Origin: Phycisphaerae bacterium
Lineage (GTDB): Bacteria > Planctomycetota > Phycisphaerae > UBA1845 > UTPLA1
NCBI GenBank assembly: GCA_030432035.1
Contig: JAUIHO010000019.1
Location: 1-37,947, forward strand
Length of the DNA stretch: 37,947 bases
Direction of reading: 5' to 3'
Shown: one piece after another, positions 15,263 through 23,938 of the stretch
Layout of the letters: the number at the start of each line of letters is the position of its first letter
How positions within the stretch are numbered: the first letter of the stretch is position 1
The notes under the pieces: model-generated
The model's input: the letters and a program-made list of their open reading frames with translations, nothing else
Told to the model about the DNA's origin: nothing
The model's database searches: none
Position numbers and translations under genes: made by a program

Positions 15263-17794
15263 ATGATTCGCAAGCTTAGTCTCGCTACGGCGTTGGTCGT
15301 GGCGTATTCGGCTGCTCCCCTCATCGCCCAATCCCCCGACGACAACCCGCGCTGGCCGCGGGACGTTTACGCGCCCGATGGCACGATTGTCGTCTACCAA
15401 CCTCAGATCGAAACCTTCGACGGCGACCGGCTTACCGCCCGCGCCGCTGTCGCCTTTGAGCCGCGCGACGGACAAGAACCCGTTTACGGTGCCATGTGGT
15501 TCGAGTCGCGCGTGGCAACCGACCGCGACCAGCGCTTGGCGACGTTCTACGACGCATCAGTCACGCGCGCGATGTTCCCGTACGTCGATGACCGCCGCAC
15601 CGAAGACTTGCGACGTCGCGTGGTCGATGAAATGCAATATTGGGATTCGACCATCACGCTCGATCGCTTGGTCGCGCTGTTGGAATTGGCCGATCTCGAT
15701 CAGGCAGACGACGCGCCAGACTTCAACAACGCCGCTCCGTCCGTGATCTTCCGGCCCAATCCGGCCGTGTTGGTCAGCATCGACGGTCATCCCGAATATC
15801 GCAGCGTGCCCGGTAGCAACCTGATGCAGATCATCAACACGCCGTTCTTGCTGCTGTTCGATCAAAACACGCAACAGTACTTCTTGCGCGGCGGCAGCAT
15901 TTGGATGTCGGCCAATGACTTGGCCGGACCGTGGCGCGACGCGAATAACCCGCCGCCCGCCGTGGTGGAACTCGGTCGCGACATCGAAATCACGATGGTC
16001 GATGAAGAAGCCCAGATCGGCGGCAACCGCGTGCCGGAGATTTTGGTAACGACCGAAGCGGCGGAGTTGATCGCCTCCGACGGTGAGCCCAACTACGCGC
16101 CGATCAACGGCACCAACCTGCTTTACATGACCAACACCGATAGCGATGTGTTCGTCGATACGTCAAGCCAGCAGCGTTACGTATTGCTGTCGGGCCGATG
16201 GTATCGTTCGCGCTCGTATGCTGGCCCGTGGGATTTCGTCGATAGCCGCGACCTACCGCCTGACTTTGCTCGCATCGATGACGGTTCGAGCGCTGCCGAC
16301 GTGTTGCCGCACGTGTATGGCACGCGCCAAGCGACGGACGCCTGGGCCGACACTTACATTCCGCAAACCGAAGAAATCGAACGTGCGAACGTAACGCTCG
16401 ACGTTGATTACGACGGCGATCCAGTCTTCGAACCCATTGGCGGCACGCAACTCGCATACGCGGCCAATTCACCATTCGACGTCGTGCGCTATCAAAATCG
16501 CTACTACTGCTGTAACGATGCCGTGTGGTATGTTTCGTCGCAACCGCGCGGTGGTTGGAGCATTTGCGATACCGTACCGCAGCCGATTTATTCGATTCCA
16601 CCGACCTGCCCGATCTATCACGTGCGCTACGTACGCGTGTATCGTCACACGCCGTCAACCGTCATCGTCGGCTACACACCGGGCTATACCGGCTGCTTCC
16701 GTCGCAATGGCGTCGTGGTTTATGGCACCGGCTACCGTTATCAACCCTGGCGGCGCACGGTTTACTATCCGCGACCGCGCACGTTTGGTTTCGGCGCGAC
16801 GTACAACCGCTTCACCGGCAACTGGGGCTTCCAAGTCGGTTTCTATAGCGGTCGTCAGTGGGTCGGTTTTGGCGTTCAAAACAATCGCTTCGCCCGCACC
16901 GGTTGGCGCGGCGGCCTGCGCTCGAATTGGTGGGGCCCGGGCGGCTTCCATGCGCCGCGACACCGTATCGTCTCGCGCGGTCGGCGGTTCAACGTTCGTA
17001 GCGGTTTGTCGCCGAACATCTATGTCTCGGCACGCAACTCGCGTGGCGGCATCGTCGGCGGCAGCCGTCATTACAACCGTGTGCGCGACCGGCGCACGAC
17101 GGTGATCAGCAAGCGACCGCGACCGACACAGGCTGTACGCCGACGGCCGCGCGATAACACGCTGTTCGTCGATCGCGCGGGGCAGGTGTTTCGCCATTCG
17201 ATGAAGCAAGGTTGGCTCGAGCGCACCCGCGACGGTTGGCGTCAGCGCGACAATCGCGATGACAATCGACGTCGCGACAACGTTCGTCGCCCAACTGGGG
17301 ATCGTGACGATCGCCGGGGTAACGTAAAGCGACCCACGCGCGACCGGGATGATCGTCGCGGAGATGCGCGCCGTCCGACGCGCGACCGAGATGATCGTCG
17401 TGATAATGGGATGCGCCCAACGCGCGATCGTGACAACCGACGACCGACGGCTAAGCAGCCGGATCGCGATCGGAACGATAATCGCGCCGGTGCCCAGCGT
17501 CCGACGCGTCGCCGGAGCGCCACGATTCAGGATCACTGGGATGCCCGCAAGCGTGGTTCGGTCCGAACGCGTAACTACCGTGAATATCGCGACCGAACGA
17601 GCCGTGATGAGAAGCAGCGTGCCGAGCAACGTAAGAAGGCTGACGACGATCGCAAGGCGCGCGAACAACAACGTCGCACGAAGGACGATCGCAAGACGCG
17701 CGACCGTCGCACCAAACAGAACGACGATCGACGTAAAGACGACCGCCGCAAGCGGGATGAAGATCGCCGCAAGAAGAAGCGGAAAGATGATTAG
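15263..17794 (+). CDS. Large secreted protein with repeated aromatic modules and a charged Arg/Asp/Lys tail
   Basis: This is an exported protein of 843 residues. ATG 15263 has AAGG about eight bases upstream and is followed by a cleavable signal peptide ending near LIAQS. Residues about 30-110 (WPRDVYAPDGTIVVYQPQIE, then RAAVAFE) resemble proteins automatically annotated as carbohydrate-binding family V/XII; I hold that name loosely. Three related modules follow (DNA near 15784-15945, 16084-16245, 16417-16560), each with G-x-P-x-Y/F, GTNL-like, Q-x-Y and W-Y/M-x-S...GPW positions. Next is a Tyr/Gly/Arg-rich segment (16560-17100). The C-terminal third is a disordered Arg/Asp/Lys region containing five 14-residue repeats. 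No catalytic motif is recognised. It is probably a periplasmic or cell-surface structural or binding protein. Confidence 0.8.
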   Translation: MIRKLSLATALVVAYSAAPLIAQSPDDNPRWPRDVYAPDGTIVVYQPQIETFDGDRLTARAAVAFEPRDGQEPVYGAMWFESRVATDRDQRLATFYDASVTRAMFPYVDDRRTEDLRRRVVDEMQYWDSTITLDRLVALLELADLDQADDAPDFNNAAPSVIFRPNPAVLVSIDGHPEYRSVPGSNLMQIINTPFLLLFDQNTQQYFLRGGSIWMSANDLAGPWRDANNPPPAVVELGRDIEITMVDEEAQIGGNRVPEILVTTEAAELIASDGEPNYAPINGTNLLYMTNTDSDVFVDTSSQQRYVLLSGRWYRSRSYAGPWDFVDSRDLPPDFARIDDGSSAADVLPHVYGTRQATDAWADTYIPQTEEIERANVTLDVDYDGDPVFEPIGGTQLAYAANSPFDVVRYQNRYYCCNDAVWYVSSQPRGGWSICDTVPQPIYSIPPTCPIYHVRYVRVYRHTPSTVIVGYTPGYTGCFRRNGVVVYGTGYRYQPWRRTVYYPRPRTFGFGATYNRFTGNWGFQVGFYSGRQWVGFGVQNNRFARTGWRGGLRSNWWGPGGFHAPRHRIVSRGRRFNVRSGLSPNIYVSARNSRGGIVGGSRHYNRVRDRRTTVISKRPRPTQAVRRRPRDNTLFVDRAGQVFRHSMKQGWLERTRDGWRQRDNRDDNRRRDNVRRPTGDRDDRRGNVKRPTRDRDDRRGDARRPTRDRDDRRDNGMRPTRDRDNRRPTAKQPDRDRNDNRAGAQRPTRRRSATIQDHWDARKRGSVRTRNYREYRDRTSRDEKQRAEQRKKADDDRKAREQQRRTKDDRKTRDRRTKQNDDRRKDDRRKRDEDRRKKKRKDD
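17288..17497 (+). repeat. Five tandem 42-bp (14-residue) repeats in the secreted protein
   Basis: These are in-frame coding repeats with consensus RPTRDRDDRRxxxx. Copies begin at about 17288, 17330, 17372, 17414 and 17456; the first four start RPT and the last QPD, with increasing divergence at the 3' end. The array lies inside the charged tail and is likely prone to copy-number change by slippage or recombination. Confidence 0.85.
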
Positions 17795-17803
17795 GCGCTG
17801 CTT

Positions 17804-17860
17804 GCGAGAATTTTGGCGAAATGCCTGAAAGATTGGCAGAGCGCCAAATCAAATTCTCGC
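17804..17860 (+). other. Long imperfect hairpin downstream of the secreted-protein gene
   Basis: GCGAGAATTT with TGGCG (17804-17818) pairs with CGCCA and AAATTCTCGC (17842-17860), giving about 15 base pairs with a four-base bulge. The loop contains a smaller TGCC/GGCA pairing. It starts ten bases after the stop codon. It has no T-run, so it is not itself a classic terminator; it may protect the 3' end of the mRNA or form part of a small RNA with the terminator at 17932. Confidence 0.6.
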
Positions 17861-17931
17861 GAGATTGCTCGATTCGATTCGAGCAGAATGAAGCGGCGCA
17901 GAATTGAATCTTGCGTTCGCCTTAATGAACA

Positions 17932-17965
17932 AAAGCCCCGCCGTGGCCACGGTGGGGCTTTCTTC
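17932..17965 (+). terminator. Strong intrinsic terminator
   Basis: AAAGCCCCGCCGTGG (17932-17946) is followed directly by its near-exact complement (17947-17961, one G-T pair), then TCTT. The fold gives a GC-rich stem with a tight loop, typical of rho-independent termination. It probably ends the transcript of the secreted-protein gene. The A-rich left flank means it could also work leftward, for the small membrane protein gene. Confidence 0.8.
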
Positions 17966-18036
17966 GTTTGCTGAGGCGCTTCTGAAAATGAACTGCTTGG
18001 CTGATTTCAATTAAGGCAATGCAATCAAGTTCGCGC

Positions 18037-18213
18037 CTAGTATTGTTCGCGTGCGGACTTGGCGTCGCCGCTGGTGCCGAGCTGCTCATTGTGTTCGTGA
18101 TTCATTCGATCTCGCTTCGTTTCCTGTTTGTCTTGGAAAAAGCCGAGTTTGCCGATCAGGTAGATACCGACGACGAAGATGGCGATGGCTATTGCAATGT
18201 TTGTAGGTGTCAT
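18037..18213 (-). CDS. Small single-pass membrane protein (58 residues)
   Basis: This short frame was found by direct reading of the minus strand. It begins at ATG 18213 with an excellent ribosome site, AAGGGAG (18220-18226), six bases upstream, and ends at TAG 18037-18039. The first 26 residues are one hydrophobic helix (starting TPTNIAIAIAIFVVGIYLIG), followed by a charged tail rich in Lys, Glu, Asp, His and Arg (DKQETKRDRM and onward). Topology is probably N-out with a cytoplasmic tail, or the reverse. I do not recognise a family. It lies 103 bases downstream of the DCC-type thiol protein gene in the same direction and may be co-transcribed. The strong ribosome site and clear membrane/charged division make this more than a chance frame. 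Confidence 0.72.
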   Translation of the reverse strand: MTPTNIAIAIAIFVVGIYLIGKLGFFQDKQETKRDRMNHEHNEQLGTSGDAKSAREQY

Positions 18214-18316
18214 AAGTCACTCCCTTCGGTTGGACTTTGTGTCTTCTCAATCATTTCCCCGATCGCAACCGAGGATAGTTTGCAATCTACGTGAGGTTCT
18301 AACTCCTCGTCGTATC

Positions 18317-18814
18317 CTAAATGCGGCAGGTATCTCGTTCTGGATCGCAGTGGCGGTGCTCCCGCGTATCGCCGAACAATCGGCTGATTCGATATCGATT
18401 GCGCGCAAACCAACGATAGCCCACATCGCTTAATTGTCTTAACATGGGCCACTCGGTCGGCTTCATCAACCAACCGTAGCCAACGGCAGCGTAAGCGCGT
18501 CTAAACACCTCGACGCCGGAAACGACCGTCCCTTCAGCGGTTACGCCGTGAATCGCACTTCTTACGTCGTTCATGGTGCGGCCATACTTCGATGGGTCGA
18601 AGTCTGTGCGCGTGATATCTTCGAATGCGAGCCGACGGCGACCGCGATCGAGACGACGCAGAAACTTGGCTTCGCGGCGACAGATGGGGCATTGATAATC
18701 GATCAGGATTTTGAAATCCCAAAAGACAACGGGGCGTCTGTCGGCTTGATGGCCGCCAGCAGGTTGTTGATTCGTTTGAGTTGCCAGACTCGTCACACCG
18801 CGACTCGCTTTCAT
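18317..18814 (-). CDS. DCC-family (DUF393) thiol-disulfide oxidoreductase-like protein
   Basis: This protein of about 165 residues has the hallmark CPIC motif (C42/C45) in ILIDYQCPICRREAKFL. The segment is close to the YDGxCPxC opening of the DUF393 family, in which it resembles a thioredoxin-type redox centre. Downstream are FEDITRTDFDPSKYG and a conserved VSGVEVFRRAYAAVGYGWL stretch, also as in that family, ending in a short helical C-terminus. A hydrophilic 25-residue N-terminal extension precedes the domain. ATG 18814 is used; GTG 18829 would add five residues and neither has a clear ribosome site. Function of the family is poorly defined. A small membrane protein follows on the same strand. 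Confidence 0.82.
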   Translation of the reverse strand: MKASRGVTSLATQTNQQPAGGHQADRRPVVFWDFKILIDYQCPICRREAKFLRRLDRGRRRLAFEDITRTDFDPSKYGRTMNDVRSAIHGVTAEGTVVSGVEVFRRAYAAVGYGWLMKPTEWPMLRQLSDVGYRWFARNRYRISRLFGDTREHRHCDPERDTCRI

Positions 18815-19018
18815 CTCTGTTTCAGACACGACTGTCGTGTACGTAGTCGAGTATATGAGGCTACCAGCGAATTTCAGCGAATATGAGTGGAAGGGCGCGA
18901 TAAAGTTGAGATGTTAAAACGAATTCATCACCGCGTTGGCTTGGCGTTACGTTCGCGGGTGAAATCGATATAACGCGACGTGCATTGTCGCTAATGTGCT
19001 TCGTCGGTTTGCTTCAAG

Positions 19019-20110
19019 CTAACTGCCCAGCCCGCCGCCGACGCGTCGTATACCGCGCATCGCCAGCGATAGCGCTTCGATATTGCTCGCGTGCTGCAAT
19101 GCTTGCGTGCCGCTGATCGTTTTCGCGTTGTATAGCTCAAGCAAATGCTGGTCGTAGGTTTGCATGCCCAATTCGCCCGTCGCGATGTAGTCGCTCAGCT
19201 CGTCGATCTGATTGTTCTCGATGAACCGTTCCGTCACGCCCGATCCGCGTAATACTTCCACAGCCGGCACGCGCCGGTCGTCGCGCGTCGTTACCAGGCG
19301 CTGACCGACGATCGCTTCAATGCTATGCGACAACTGCGATAGCAAAATCTTGTGTTCGGCCGGCGGGAACATCGCAATCACGCGTTCGATCGTCTGTGCC
19401 GTATCGGCACTGTGCACGGTACTTAAGACTTGATGACCGGTATCGGCGGCGCGTAAGGCTATGCGTAGCGTTTCCACATCGCGCAATTCGCCGACCATGA
19501 TGACGTCGGGGTCTTGTCGTAGTGCTTGTCGCAGGCCTTGCTTGAAAGACGGCGTATCTTGACCGACCTCCAATTGCGAAATCATCGACTTATCGCCTTG
19601 AAACAGAAATTCGATCGGGTCTTCGATGCTGATGATCTTGGTCGGATACGTGCGGTTGATCAGGTTGAGCATCGCCGCCAACGTCGTGCTTTTTCCGCTG
19701 CCCGTGGTGCCGGTGACCAGCGTCAATCCACGACGCGACAGCGCGATATCTTCTAATACGGCGGGCAGGTTTAAGTCTTTAAAGTCGGGTGCCTTCGTGG
19801 GGACCACGCGCATCACCAAGCCCGGCATGCCGAGTTGCCGATACGCGCTGCATCGGAAGCGTGCAATATCGGGGTCGGTAAAGGAGAAGTCGATGCCGTT
19901 AAACAAACGCTCGTCGGAGTTATCGATCAGATGCGGTGGTAGCAGCCCTTGGATAAGTTGACGCAGTTCGTCTTTCTCCAACTTGGGCATGTCGAGCCCG
20001 CGCATGCGACCGGCGATGCGCAACATGGGGGCGGCGTTGGCTTGCAGGTGAATGTCGGACGCACGATTGGCGACGGCAAACTTGAGCAGATTGGGCAGGT
20101 CCAGCGGCAT
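19019..20110 (-). CDS. pilT: Twitching-motility ATPase PilT
   Basis: This 363-residue secretion-type hexameric ATPase is of the retraction (PilT) class. Walker A GTTGSGKST is at 134-142, an Asp box around IISIEDPIEF (159-168), Walker B in DVIMVGELRD (202-211), and a His box GHQVLSTVHS (225-234). The N-terminal domain begins with the family's ASDIHLQANAAPMLRIAG. PilT depolymerises type IV pili and drives twitching or DNA uptake. ATG 20110 is preceded by AAGGAG at seven bases. No other pilus gene lies in the window, so its pilus machinery must be elsewhere. It lies 39 bases behind the epimerase gene and is probably the last gene of a three-gene operon. Confidence 0.96.
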   Translation of the reverse strand: MPLDLPNLLKFAVANRASDIHLQANAAPMLRIAGRMRGLDMPKLEKDELRQLIQGLLPPHLIDNSDERLFNGIDFSFTDPDIARFRCSAYRQLGMPGLVMRVVPTKAPDFKDLNLPAVLEDIALSRRGLTLVTGTTGSGKSTTLAAMLNLINRTYPTKIISIEDPIEFLFQGDKSMISQLEVGQDTPSFKQGLRQALRQDPDVIMVGELRDVETLRIALRAADTGHQVLSTVHSADTAQTIERVIAMFPPAEHKILLSQLSHSIEAIVGQRLVTTRDDRRVPAVEVLRGSGVTERFIENNQIDELSDYIATGELGMQTYDQHLLELYNAKTISGTQALQHASNIEALSLAMRGIRRVGGGLGS

Positions 20111-20149
20111 GGCTTCTCTCCTTTGCGTTTGGATTATACCCGCCGCGCG

Positions 20150-21064
20150 TTACGTAGACCTAGCCGCATCCACCAATTCCGAAACCGTAGCACGCAGCAG
20201 CTCGTCGCCGCCGAACGTCATACCCAATGCCCGCAGTTTGCCGGTTTCAACCTGGTTTTTGGGCCCGTTGTTGGTGCCGCCGATTTCCGCATTGCTGCCG
20301 CTGATCTCCCGCGCCAGTTCGGCAACGTGCTTCTCGGAGGTGTACTGGTCGTAACAATTAAACGCCTGACCCCGCGTGTGTTCGGCATCGGAATTTAGCA
20401 ACACATCGACGGCCTTGGCGACGTCGGCGGCGTGCACCTCTTTGCCGCCGCGGTCGCTGCTAACGTCTTTGCCGTTTGCCACATCGCGCACGATATCAAA
20501 CCAGCGGCTGTCGTTGGCGGGTGTCGCCGTGCCATAGATGCCCGTCGGTCGCACGGCGCAAATGTTCCAGCCTTGGCCTAAGCCAAAGCTGTGTACGAAC
20601 TTTTCGATGGCCGCCTTGTGCGCGCCGTAATGCGTTGTCGCCCATAGCGGGTGCGCTTCGTCGAGCGCGCGATCGTCGAGAATCACTTCGTGTACGGCAC
20701 AGGTCGAAATGAACACAAAGCGCGGAATCTCCAACCGAACCGCCGTCTGCATCAGCTGCAGGGTTCCCATGAGATTCACGCGCACGAATTCTTCAAATGC
20801 ATCCTGTGCCGATGCGCGAAAGCCCATCCCAGCGGGTCGATACAGCGCGCTGTGCACCACGGCATCGACGCCGCTGCACAGCGATTCGTAACTGTCCGGT
20901 TGCGTCAGATCGCCGGCTTGCCATTCGATACCGTTGCTGTGATCGAAGCCGTCGCGATTGGACTGCGGTCGAAACCAGCAACGACAGTCATGGCCATTGC
21001 CCGCGAGGCGATTCACGATGTATCGACCGAGGAAACCGGTCGCGCCGGTGATTGCGATTTTCAT
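20150..21064 (-). CDS. NAD-dependent epimerase/dehydratase (extended SDR)
   Basis: This extended short-chain dehydrogenase has 304 residues. The nucleotide-binding ITGATGFLGRY is at 5-15, the active-site Ser is near S120 in FVFISTCAV, and Y146-x3-K150 is in THYGAHK. The VRPTGIYG motif follows, as in nucleotide-sugar epimerases and dihydroflavonol-reductase-like enzymes. ATG 21064 has AAAGGA eight bases upstream. It follows the MEMO-like gene by 24 bases and precedes pilT by 39 bases, so the three probably form an operon. The substrate is not determined; a nucleotide-sugar or small carbonyl compound is expected from the family. Confidence 0.9.
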   Translation of the reverse strand: MKIAITGATGFLGRYIVNRLAGNGHDCRCWFRPQSNRDGFDHSNGIEWQAGDLTQPDSYESLCSGVDAVVHSALYRPAGMGFRASAQDAFEEFVRVNLMGTLQLMQTAVRLEIPRFVFISTCAVHEVILDDRALDEAHPLWATTHYGAHKAAIEKFVHSFGLGQGWNICAVRPTGIYGTATPANDSRWFDIVRDVANGKDVSSDRGGKEVHAADVAKAVDVLLNSDAEHTRGQAFNCYDQYTSEKHVAELAREISGSNAEIGGTNNGPKNQVETGKLRALGMTFGGDELLRATVSELVDAARST

Positions 21065-21088
21065 TGCGATGGTCCTTTGATTGATTCG

Positions 21089-21982
21089 TTAGCCGATCAC
21101 CATCGACGCGTAGCCGACGGCATCTTGCGACGGCGCGAGTTCGAGTTCGGCGGCCGCGTCTTCACTGGTGCGATGTTCCAAGAGCGTTGCCGTTTGCGCG
21201 CCGCAGGCTTTGCATGCTTCGATCGTCGCCGCCAACGCGCCAGCACCGCACGCGTTGCGGTTATGAAGCGCTTCATCGACGACGCGTTCGGCTTCCATGG
21301 TGCGCACGAGATTAATCATGCGTTTGTCGTTCACGTCGCGCGACCATTGTAAGGCGTCGGGGCCGACGCCCTCGGGCGTAAAGCCGAAGCGTGGGCCGTA
21401 GTGCGTGAGATCGGTCGAACAGACGAACAGCGCTCGTACGCCATACGCCCGACACGTACGGCCGATCGAGCGACCGAGCGTTGCCGCATGCTCGTCGGGC
21501 TGCACCATGATGGGCACGAATGGCACGTCGCCCAGCAAATGTTGAATGAACGGTAACTCCACTTCGATACTGTGCTCGCCTTCGTGGGCGTGCCGCTCGG
21601 CCTGCAACAGGCCGGTTTGCCCCATCAACCGCTCGCACAGACGCTGCTCGACTTCGACCAGGCCCAACGGCGTTTCCCAACCGCCACGGTCGAAGCATGT
21701 CGGCTGTTTGCCGTGCGGAATGTGAATCGCGCCGAACACGACGACGACTTGCGGCAGGTCGCGCTCGCATACCGCGAGCAACGATCGTGCGGCAGTCGCG
21801 CCGCTGAATTTCCAACCGGCATGGGGCATGATGCAACCGTGGATGCGGTCGGGCAGCGCGGGTGCGTCGGCGCTGGCCGCGCGGGAGCGTGCTGCGTTGA
21901 TACACGCTTCCAATTCGTCAGCGCATCGATCACGATCATCAGGATAGAACGTGCCCGCGACCGACGGCTCGCGAATTAACAC
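21089..21982 (-). CDS. MEMO-like protein (AmmeMemoRadiSam system protein B)
   Basis: This 297-residue protein belongs to the MEMO1/LigB-like family. Its start is set at GTG 21982 because GAGGTG (21988-21993) lies five bases before it and the family opening REPSVAGTFYP follows at once; an ATG-led extension upstream is not needed. Conserved positions are H54 in MPHAGWKFSG, H90 in HIPHG, a EHSIEVELPFIQHLL block, STDLTHYG, and C245 in RNACGAG. In human MEMO1 the equivalent His/His/Cys set binds metal (copper or iron). In bacteria the family often occurs with AMMECR1 and a radical-SAM protein, but neither is seen here. It is probably co-transcribed with the epimerase and pilT genes. Its role is uncertain. 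Confidence 0.9.
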   Translation of the reverse strand: MLIREPSVAGTFYPDDRDRCADELEACINAARSRAASADAPALPDRIHGCIMPHAGWKFSGATAARSLLAVCERDLPQVVVVFGAIHIPHGKQPTCFDRGGWETPLGLVEVEQRLCERLMGQTGLLQAERHAHEGEHSIEVELPFIQHLLGDVPFVPIMVQPDEHAATLGRSIGRTCRAYGVRALFVCSTDLTHYGPRFGFTPEGVGPDALQWSRDVNDKRMINLVRTMEAERVVDEALHNRNACGAGALAATIEACKACGAQTATLLEHRTSEDAAAELELAPSQDAVGYASMVIG

Positions 21983-22169
21983 GAGATCACCTCGGCGCAA
22001 TTTGCGCGTGAAACAGAAGTGCGTTGCACTTGGATGGCGCAAAAGAGCAGCATGCCACGCACTATATCAGCGTCGCGCGAACATTTCGATTGCGCAGATG
22101 CATCGATGCTGAACGGTGGATGAAATCTGGCGTGATTTGTGGTGGATTAAGCGACGCTTCGCGAGCGAG

Positions 22170-22385
22170 CTATACACGCACGTCGAGGTTGCCGCCGACG
22201 GCAGCCAGCAAATCCTGGCTCGCCGTTTCGAGGTTTTCGCTGGCGGCTTCGAGCAGTTGTACGACCGCGTCGCCCTGCGTGCGTTGATTGTCGATCAACT
22301 TGCCCGCAACGGCGACTTGTGCCTGAAAGGCTGTCTCGGCGGATTTGAGCGAGACGGCGGCGCTAGCGACGGATGAAACGTTCAT
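22170..22385 (-). CDS. YjfB-like small putative motility protein
   Basis: This helical protein of 71 residues begins MNVSSVASAAVSLKSA and continues with an amphipathic QAQVAVAGKLIDNQRTQGD segment and VVQLLEAA. These match the short YjfB/putative motility protein family (start MDVSSIASAA, then ALVQLLQ). ATG 22385 is used; an ATG at 22418 would add eleven residues not found in the family. There is no signal peptide or membrane helix. The family is found in flagellated and other bacteria, with function not well defined. It stands 187 bases upstream of the MEMO gene, in the same direction, and no flagellar gene is nearby. Confidence 0.75.
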   Translation of the reverse strand: MNVSSVASAAVSLKSAETAFQAQVAVAGKLIDNQRTQGDAVVQLLEAASENLETASQDLLAAVGGNLDVRV

Positions 22386-22470
22386 ACCGTCAGTATCGGG
22401 CCGCGCACGTTGGGGCATGAATCGCCGGACGCGGTGGGGTCCGAAAAACGACTTGCTACCAGTTCACGCG

Positions 22471-23775
22471 TTATCTCGTGCCGAATTCGAGCCGCTCGCG
22501 GAACGACCGCACGAACAGGCCGTGCAAACGACCCACAATGTAGGTCGAGTAGAAGAAGAAGCTCATCACCGTACCCCAGATGCCCAACGCGACGGAGACG
22601 CCGCCCAAGGCACCGGCACCCGCGTCTTCGCCCATTCTGGCGACACGGTCGATCATGTAGTTGAAGAAGATGAACCCGCCGCCAAACAGCATGATCATCA
22701 GATAGAGACTGACCAAGACGAACAAAAACAAGTAATGAAAGTGCGACCGGAGAATTGACTTACCAACCTTGAGCGGATTTAACGCGCCTCCCAAGTTACC
22801 AAGCGCCAACGCGATCAACATCATGGGGTAGAAGAAAAGGTATGTCAGCGAGGCGATGATGTAAGGGGATACTTTTAACATCCCCAGCCAATCCTGATCT
22901 AAAAACAACTGGATAAGGTCCGCATCACCTACGAATAACGTGTCGACCACCCCCATGACCGCCCCGTAAATCGTGAGCAAGATCAGCCAAGACGCGGTAC
23001 TCTTCGCGATATCGTTCAGGTTCCAACTCATCTTCGGCGGCGCGTCTTCACCAATACTCGTCGATCGCACCACGTCAAAAAACGTATGCACGGCCACGCC
23101 GGAGAAAAAGACCACCTCCAACATGAACACGCCAGTGACCAACAAGGCCGCACCCGACAGGTCGGCGCCTTCGCCTTCCTGAGCGGTACCGACGTTACTA
23201 AACGTCATCACGGTCGCCGCCACAGTCACTACCGCGACGGGAATGATGCCGGCACCAACGGCGATACTGCCGGAGTTGATAATGCTCCAGATCGCGGGGA
23301 TCGGGTACAGCATGGCCCGGCCAACTTCGGTATAGAAGCCGCCCTTGGAGAACGGTTGGTATTTCTTTTTCTGCTTGACGGTGCGGCCACTGCTAAGGCC
23401 GCCGCCGGACGTTGCCGAGATGGGCTTCCAACAGTGCGAACAAAGGATGTCCACCGTCGGGTCGTCGGAGCGCGTCTTGGCACCGCAACTCGGGCAGATG
23501 CGCATGTTTGGATCGGCATTGGCGGCATCATCCGCCGCCGTCTTTGCTTCGATTTCAGCGCGTTCTTCCTCGGAAAGTTGCTGCGTCGTTTTTTCCTGAC
23601 GCGCGAAGTCTTCCAGATTGAGCCCACCGCCACCGCCGCCGCCCGCGCCGACGGTTGACTGCTTCATCTGCGGAACCTGAAAGCCGCGATTGCAGGCCGG
23701 ACAACGAATGGCCTTGCCCGCGTATTTGTCGGGTACGTTTAAGACTTTCTCGCAGCGCGGGCAGCGAAGTTTCAT
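22471..23775 (-). CDS. Zinc-ribbon multi-pass membrane protein
   Basis: This protein of 434 residues is numbered from ATG 23775 (MKLRCPRCEK). It starts with a zinc ribbon of four Cys (C5, C8, C25, C28) of the MJ0042 type. A Gly-rich linker (44-51), an acidic helical stretch and a second four-Cys ribbon (C94, C97, C112, C115) follow. From about residue 155 to the end there are roughly six hydrophobic segments, some with the look of the Yip1/DUF-type membrane families. The gene runs leftward with no close partner. Such ribbon-plus-membrane proteins are frequent in planctomycete-type genomes; function is unknown, with binding of nucleic acid or protein by the ribbons only a guess. An ATG at 23874 adds 33 poorly convincing residues. 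Confidence 0.82.
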   Translation of the reverse strand: MKLRCPRCEKVLNVPDKYAGKAIRCPACNRGFQVPQMKQSTVGAGGGGGGGLNLEDFARQEKTTQQLSEEERAEIEAKTAADDAANADPNMRICPSCGAKTRSDDPTVDILCSHCWKPISATSGGGLSSGRTVKQKKKYQPFSKGGFYTEVGRAMLYPIPAIWSIINSGSIAVGAGIIPVAVVTVAATVMTFSNVGTAQEGEGADLSGAALLVTGVFMLEVVFFSGVAVHTFFDVVRSTSIGEDAPPKMSWNLNDIAKSTASWLILLTIYGAVMGVVDTLFVGDADLIQLFLDQDWLGMLKVSPYIIASLTYLFFYPMMLIALALGNLGGALNPLKVGKSILRSHFHYLFLFVLVSLYLMIMLFGGGFIFFNYMIDRVARMGEDAGAGALGGVSVALGIWGTVMSFFFYSTYIVGRLHGLFVRSFRERLEFGTR

Positions 23776-23938
23776 CGGGTGAATCCTATGTTTCTCGGTT
23801 GCGGTTGGTTGGGCGGCAGGTGCGTGGCGGTCGCCGCGAGAATCCAGTTTAAGAACCTTGGGGGCCATACGCAATCTGATACGCCGTTTGCGACGTCGTG
23901 ATGGTGGATATCGGGCGATATGGGGCGGGATTCGCGAA

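Noticed and set aside
16655..17671. Minus-strand frame of 338 codons opposite the charged tail
   Set aside because: A by-product of the Arg/Asp codon bias of the repeat region; composition is Arg/Thr/Ala/Ile-rich without domain character.
20651..21352. Plus-strand frame of 233 codons
   Set aside because: Antisense to the epimerase and MEMO genes; no recognisable domain.
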